This document shows positions 6,533 to 9,140 of a stretch of 9,140 nt of DNA, one piece after another. The first letter of the stretch is position 1, and every line of letters begins with the position of its first letter. A program made the position numbers and the translations under genes. The stretch comes from JBBDIP01 sp040880305 (GTDB lineage: Bacteria > Bacillota > Sulfobacillia > Fermentithermobacillales > Fermentithermobacillaceae): the NCBI GenBank assembly GCA_040880305.1, contig JBBDIP010000004.1, forward strand, positions 1 through 9,140, in the 5' to 3' direction. The notes under the pieces are model-generated. The model ran no database searches. It saw only the letters and a list, made by a program, of their open reading frames with translations, and was not told the DNA's origin.

Positions 6533-7189
6533 ATGTCCGACAAAGAGAAATCCCCTCGGCCCCGGGGCCGGAGGCCATCTTACCTGACTGGTCCCGTAGG
6601 TTCCGCCAAGGCGGTGCCGGATTCGGCACAGCCCGAGGCTGCTTCGAAGAGAGTGGTACAGCAAGAGGAAGTAATCGAGGACAAGGAACTTGTCAGCTGG
6701 AAGGTTTGGCTTCTCCCGAGGAGGCCTGGGACATCGGCAGCGGTCATCGTAATCCTCTTGGGGTGCATAGGAGTGGCTTACTGGGCTTTCCCCAATGTGC
6801 TTTTCGTGGCAATTATCACCTTCATCCTGGTCAACAGGCTGGCGCCGTATCTCTTCCCGGTGAAGTTCATCCTCACCGAGCAAACCGCGGGCTACAAGAC
6901 CGTCATGGCCAAGGACGTCCGTCCCTGGACCAAGGTCTTCACCTTCTACGAGTTTCCTGACGGGGTGCTTCTGTCCAACGACGTGAGGAGCGTTAGGGGC
7001 AGGCTCCGAGAAGGCTTGTTTCTTTACTACGAAGCCGGAGCAACCAATAAAGAGCAGGTCCTCGACGTGGTCAGGGCCAAGCTTAAGTCGCCTGCGGACG
7101 CGTTGGCTCCAAAAGCGAACGATGCCGGCTTCAAGGGCGGGGTTGGTTCTGCCTTGCGCCGTGTAAAGAAGCTACGCGGGAAGGAATAG
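6533..7189 (+). CDS. Unrecognised two-helix membrane protein, possible PH-like cytoplasmic domain
   Basis: I do not recognise this gene with certainty. The 218-residue protein has three parts. Residues 1-55 are polar and low in complexity, rich in Arg, Pro, Ser and Lys (for example SPRPRGRRPS at 7-16), then acidic (QQEEVIEDKE, 43-52), and probably disordered. Two hydrophobic segments at about 68-86 and 88-106, split by a short Pro-Asn turn, look like a membrane hairpin. Residues 110-185 (VKFILTEQTAGYK..., PWTKVFTFYEFPDGVLLS, GLFLYYEAG) have the strand-rich pattern of small bacterial PH-like domains that follow a membrane hairpin; this is an impression only. The C-terminus is basic (RRVKKLRGKE). 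ATG 6533 is preferred over ATG 6515, six codons earlier, because GGGAGG lies 6 bases before it. The glmL-like gene starts 8 bases after its stop, which suggests a shared function. Confidence 0.8.
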   Translation: MSDKEKSPRPRGRRPSYLTGPVGSAKAVPDSAQPEAASKRVVQQEEVIEDKELVSWKVWLLPRRPGTSAAVIVILLGCIGVAYWAFPNVLFVAIITFILVNRLAPYLFPVKFILTEQTAGYKTVMAKDVRPWTKVFTFYEFPDGVLLSNDVRSVRGRLREGLFLYYEAGATNKEQVLDVVRAKLKSPADALAPKANDAGFKGGVGSALRRVKKLRGKE

Positions 7190-7197
7190 TTTCTAGG

Positions 7198-9096
7198 ATG
7201 GCGGATAAGCAACCAAACTCCATTTTAGCTACTGATGTTGGCTCGACTACAACCAAGGCTATCCTCATCGAGAAGCGTGGCGATGAATACCGCCTTTCAA
7301 ATCGCGGGGAGATGCCGACCACTGTAGAGGCCCCTTGGGAGAACGTCATGATCGGGGTCCGTAAGTCGGTGAGGCGAGTCGAAGAGCTTTCGGGCCGTAG
7401 GATCTTGGACGGGACGGGCCACCTGGTGCGGCCTAGGGTCGGCGACGACGGGGTAGACCTGTACGTTTCCACGTCCTCGGCTGGCGGCGGGCTCCAGATG
7501 ATGGTGGCGGGGCTGGTGAAGAGCATCAGCGCCACGTCGGCCCACCGGGCGGCTCTGGGAGCAGGGGCGGTTGTCCTTGATGTTGTTGCGGTTGACGACG
7601 ACAGGAGCCACTCCGAGAGGATAACCAGGATAGCCGAGCTGCGTCCCGACATTATCCTTCTCTCCGGCGGTGTCGACGGCGGATCGGTGCAGTACATCGC
7701 GTCGATGAGCGAGACAATCGAGCAGGCCAACCCGCAGCCCAGGTTCGGCTCCACCTTCAAACTCCCTCTCATATACGCAGGAAACAAGGACGCGGCGGAC
7801 ATCGTGACCCAGATTTGCTCCAAGGACATGGACGTCCAGGTGGTCGACAACCTTCGCCCGCGGCACGACGTTGAGAATCTGGGCCCGGCCAGGGAAGCCA
7901 TCCATGATGTTTTCATGAACCACGTCATGGCGCAGGCGCCCGGCTACAGTGAACTTATGCAGTGGGCAGATACAATCATCATGCCCACGCCCGGCGCTGT
8001 GGGCAGAATTCTGAGATTAATGGCCGACCGGTACAAGCAGAATATTGTTGGAGTGGACATCGGCGGAGCCACCACCGACGTCTTCTCAAGTTTCGAAGGC
8101 ACGTTCACCAGGACTGTCTCGGCCAACTTAGGGATGAGCTACTCCATCTGCAACGTTTTGGAAGAGGCAGGGTTCCATCAGATCCTCCGCTGGATACCCT
8201 TCGCCGTGGATGAGGCGCAGATCTCCGATTGGATAGCAAACAAGATGGTGCGGCCGACGACCATCCCCCAGACTATCTACCACCTGATACTGGAGCAGGC
8301 GCTGGCGCGAGAGGCGCTCCGCTTGAGTTTCGTGCACCACAAGAGCCTCGCGCGGAAGGTGGAGAAGGAGAAAGTCAGCATCTTTGCCGGGTCCGACCTC
8401 CTCAAAAAGGCCTCGGCCGGAGAAGAAGTCATCAAAATGATGCAATTGGGGATGCTGGTGGGCTCGGGCGGAGTGCTCTCCCACGCCCCGAGGCGGGCAC
8501 AGGCAGCCTTGATGCTGCTCGACTCGTTCCAGCCTGAAGGCGTAACCGAGCTCGATGTGGACTCCATCTTCATGATGCCGCACCTTGGAGTGCTTTCCAG
8601 CGTTTACCCCGAGATCGCGGCCGAGGTCTTCGACAAGGACTGCCTGGTCAGACTGGGCACCTGCATCGCCCCGGTTGGGCATGTCAAGCCGGGCGCGTCT
8701 CTTGCTACCGTGCTGATCACCCTCCCAGGCGGCGAGGTGAGGGAGGAGAGGGTCCAAAGCGGTGAGCTGAAGATGGTCCCTCTACCTGACGGTCAGGAGG
8801 CGGTCTGCTCTTTGCAGCCCGCGCTCACGGTGGACGTCGGAGGAGGCAAGGGGCGGAGCGTCGAGGTCATGGTCCGAGGCGGGATCGTCGGGATTTTGCT
8901 GGACGGCCGGGGGCGGCCCATCGAGCTGCCGAGAGATGACCCGGCAGAGCGGATCCGGATGGTTGCCAGCTGGATACGCGCCGTGGACGCCTACCCCATG
9001 GACCAGATAGCCGCTCTGCAATCGCAGTATCCTGCCAAGTCGGCCCCGGCAAAGGAGGCGAAGAAGCGTGGCGGCCTATTCGGCCTTTTCAAGTAA
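7198..9096 (+). CDS. GlmL/MutL-family ASKHA-fold protein (glutamate mutase L-like)
   Basis: Belongs to the family named after MutL/GlmL of clostridial glutamate mutase operons, thought to act as an ATP-dependent chaperone or reactivase for B12 mutases; its biochemical role is poorly known. The protein has 632 residues. The actin/Hsp70-type nucleotide site shows phosphate-1 DVGSTTTKAIL (13-23), a later DIILLSGGVDGGS (151-163), and phosphate-2 GVDIGGATTDVFSS (285-298). Other conserved stretches are STSSAGGG (91-98), MPTPGAVGR (262-270), and GSGGVLSHAP followed by a MMPHLGVLS segment in the C-terminal half. The last residues, KEAKKRGGLFGLFK, form a basic and aromatic tail. ATG 7198 has only a distant Shine-Dalgarno (GGAAGGA, 7179-7185, 12 bases away), so expression may depend on coupling to the preceding membrane gene. 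No mutase subunit (glmE, glmS, oraE, oraS) is in the window, so the symbol glmL is withheld. Confidence 0.88.
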   Translation: MADKQPNSILATDVGSTTTKAILIEKRGDEYRLSNRGEMPTTVEAPWENVMIGVRKSVRRVEELSGRRILDGTGHLVRPRVGDDGVDLYVSTSSAGGGLQMMVAGLVKSISATSAHRAALGAGAVVLDVVAVDDDRSHSERITRIAELRPDIILLSGGVDGGSVQYIASMSETIEQANPQPRFGSTFKLPLIYAGNKDAADIVTQICSKDMDVQVVDNLRPRHDVENLGPAREAIHDVFMNHVMAQAPGYSELMQWADTIIMPTPGAVGRILRLMADRYKQNIVGVDIGGATTDVFSSFEGTFTRTVSANLGMSYSICNVLEEAGFHQILRWIPFAVDEAQISDWIANKMVRPTTIPQTIYHLILEQALAREALRLSFVHHKSLARKVEKEKVSIFAGSDLLKKASAGEEVIKMMQLGMLVGSGGVLSHAPRRAQAALMLLDSFQPEGVTELDVDSIFMMPHLGVLSSVYPEIAAEVFDKDCLVRLGTCIAPVGHVKPGASLATVLITLPGGEVREERVQSGELKMVPLPDGQEAVCSLQPALTVDVGGGKGRSVEVMVRGGIVGILLDGRGRPIELPRDDPAERIRMVASWIRAVDAYPMDQIAALQSQYPAKSAPAKEAKKRGGLFGLFK

Positions 9097-9130
9097 CGTC
9101 CAGGGCAGAGTGCGGCTCATATCCAAGACG

Positions 9131-9135
9131 AGGAG
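9131..9135 (+). promoter_or_regulatory. Shine-Dalgarno-like site of a probable next gene
   Basis: AGGAG lies near the window end, within the 44 bases after the GlmL-like stop, with no terminator before it. A further + strand gene probably starts just outside the window and would continue this operon. The stretch 9097-9140 holds nothing else I can identify. Confidence 0.4.
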
Positions 9136-9140
9136 ACTCC

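Noticed and set aside
6472..6960. 162-codon + strand frame with ATG just after GGGAGG in the 71-bp gap
   Set aside because: Spacing from GGGAGG to the ATG is only 2 bases, the product has no family features, and most of it overlaps the membrane-protein gene in another phase.
7131..7928. 265-codon open frame on the - strand opposite the GlmL-like gene
   Set aside because: Serine/arginine/threonine-rich composition typical of an antisense shadow; the + strand protein is clearly conserved here.
1..9140. tRNA, rRNA, CRISPR array, insertion sequence or phage attachment site
   Set aside because: No repeat-spacer pattern, transposase, integrase or RNA-gene signature was seen; nearly all bases are in coding sequence.

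Overview
The window is a GC-rich stretch of bacterial DNA (roughly 60% G+C by eye) carrying nine protein genes, all on the + strand and packed almost end to end. I infer a high-GC member of the Firmicutes/Bacillota (clostridial-type) lineage. The mazF product is very close to Bacillus subtilis EndoA, including its 116-residue length, and the neighbourhood acpS - NAD(P)HX repair enzyme - mazE - mazF is a typical Firmicutes arrangement. Purine-rich Shine-Dalgarno sequences are strong, and three of the eight visible starts are TTG. No species can be named from this sequence alone.

Layout. 1-957: 3' part of an M20 metallopeptidase/deacylase, cut by the window edge. 972-1349: holo-ACP synthase. 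1352-2965: fused NAD(P)HX epimerase/dehydratase. 2962-3246 and 3247-3597: MazE-like ribbon-helix-helix antitoxin and MazF (EndoA-type) endoribonuclease. 3611-4654: PLP enzyme of the D-cysteine desulfhydrase/ACC deaminase family. 4656-5363: class I glutamine-amidotransferase-like peptidase C26 (gamma-glutamyl-GABA hydrolase type). 5364-6461: DmpA/P1-family self-cleaving aminopeptidase. 6462-6532: the only real gap, 71 bp. 6533-7189: two-helix membrane protein with a possible PH-like domain. 7198-9096: GlmL/MutL-family ASKHA protein. 9097-9140: no gene, but a Shine-Dalgarno-like AGGAG close to the window end.

How they may work together. From the M20 gene to dmpA, gaps are 14 bp or less and several genes overlap or abut, so this is probably one transcript. 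It mixes housekeeping (lipid carrier activation, cofactor repair), a stress toxin-antitoxin pair, and amide/peptide and D-amino-acid catabolism (M20, PLP lyase, C26 hydrolase, DmpA). The membrane protein and GlmL-like protein form a second tight pair, possibly a separate transcription unit. The alanine racemase gene that commonly sits just before mazEF in Firmicutes is absent here.

The most interesting part is the pair at 6533-9096. It is an orphan GlmL-type ATPase-fold protein, with no glutamate mutase or other B12 mutase gene in the window, coupled to an unrecognised membrane protein. GlmL itself ends in a basic/aromatic tail that could associate with membrane. Its function cannot be read from sequence.
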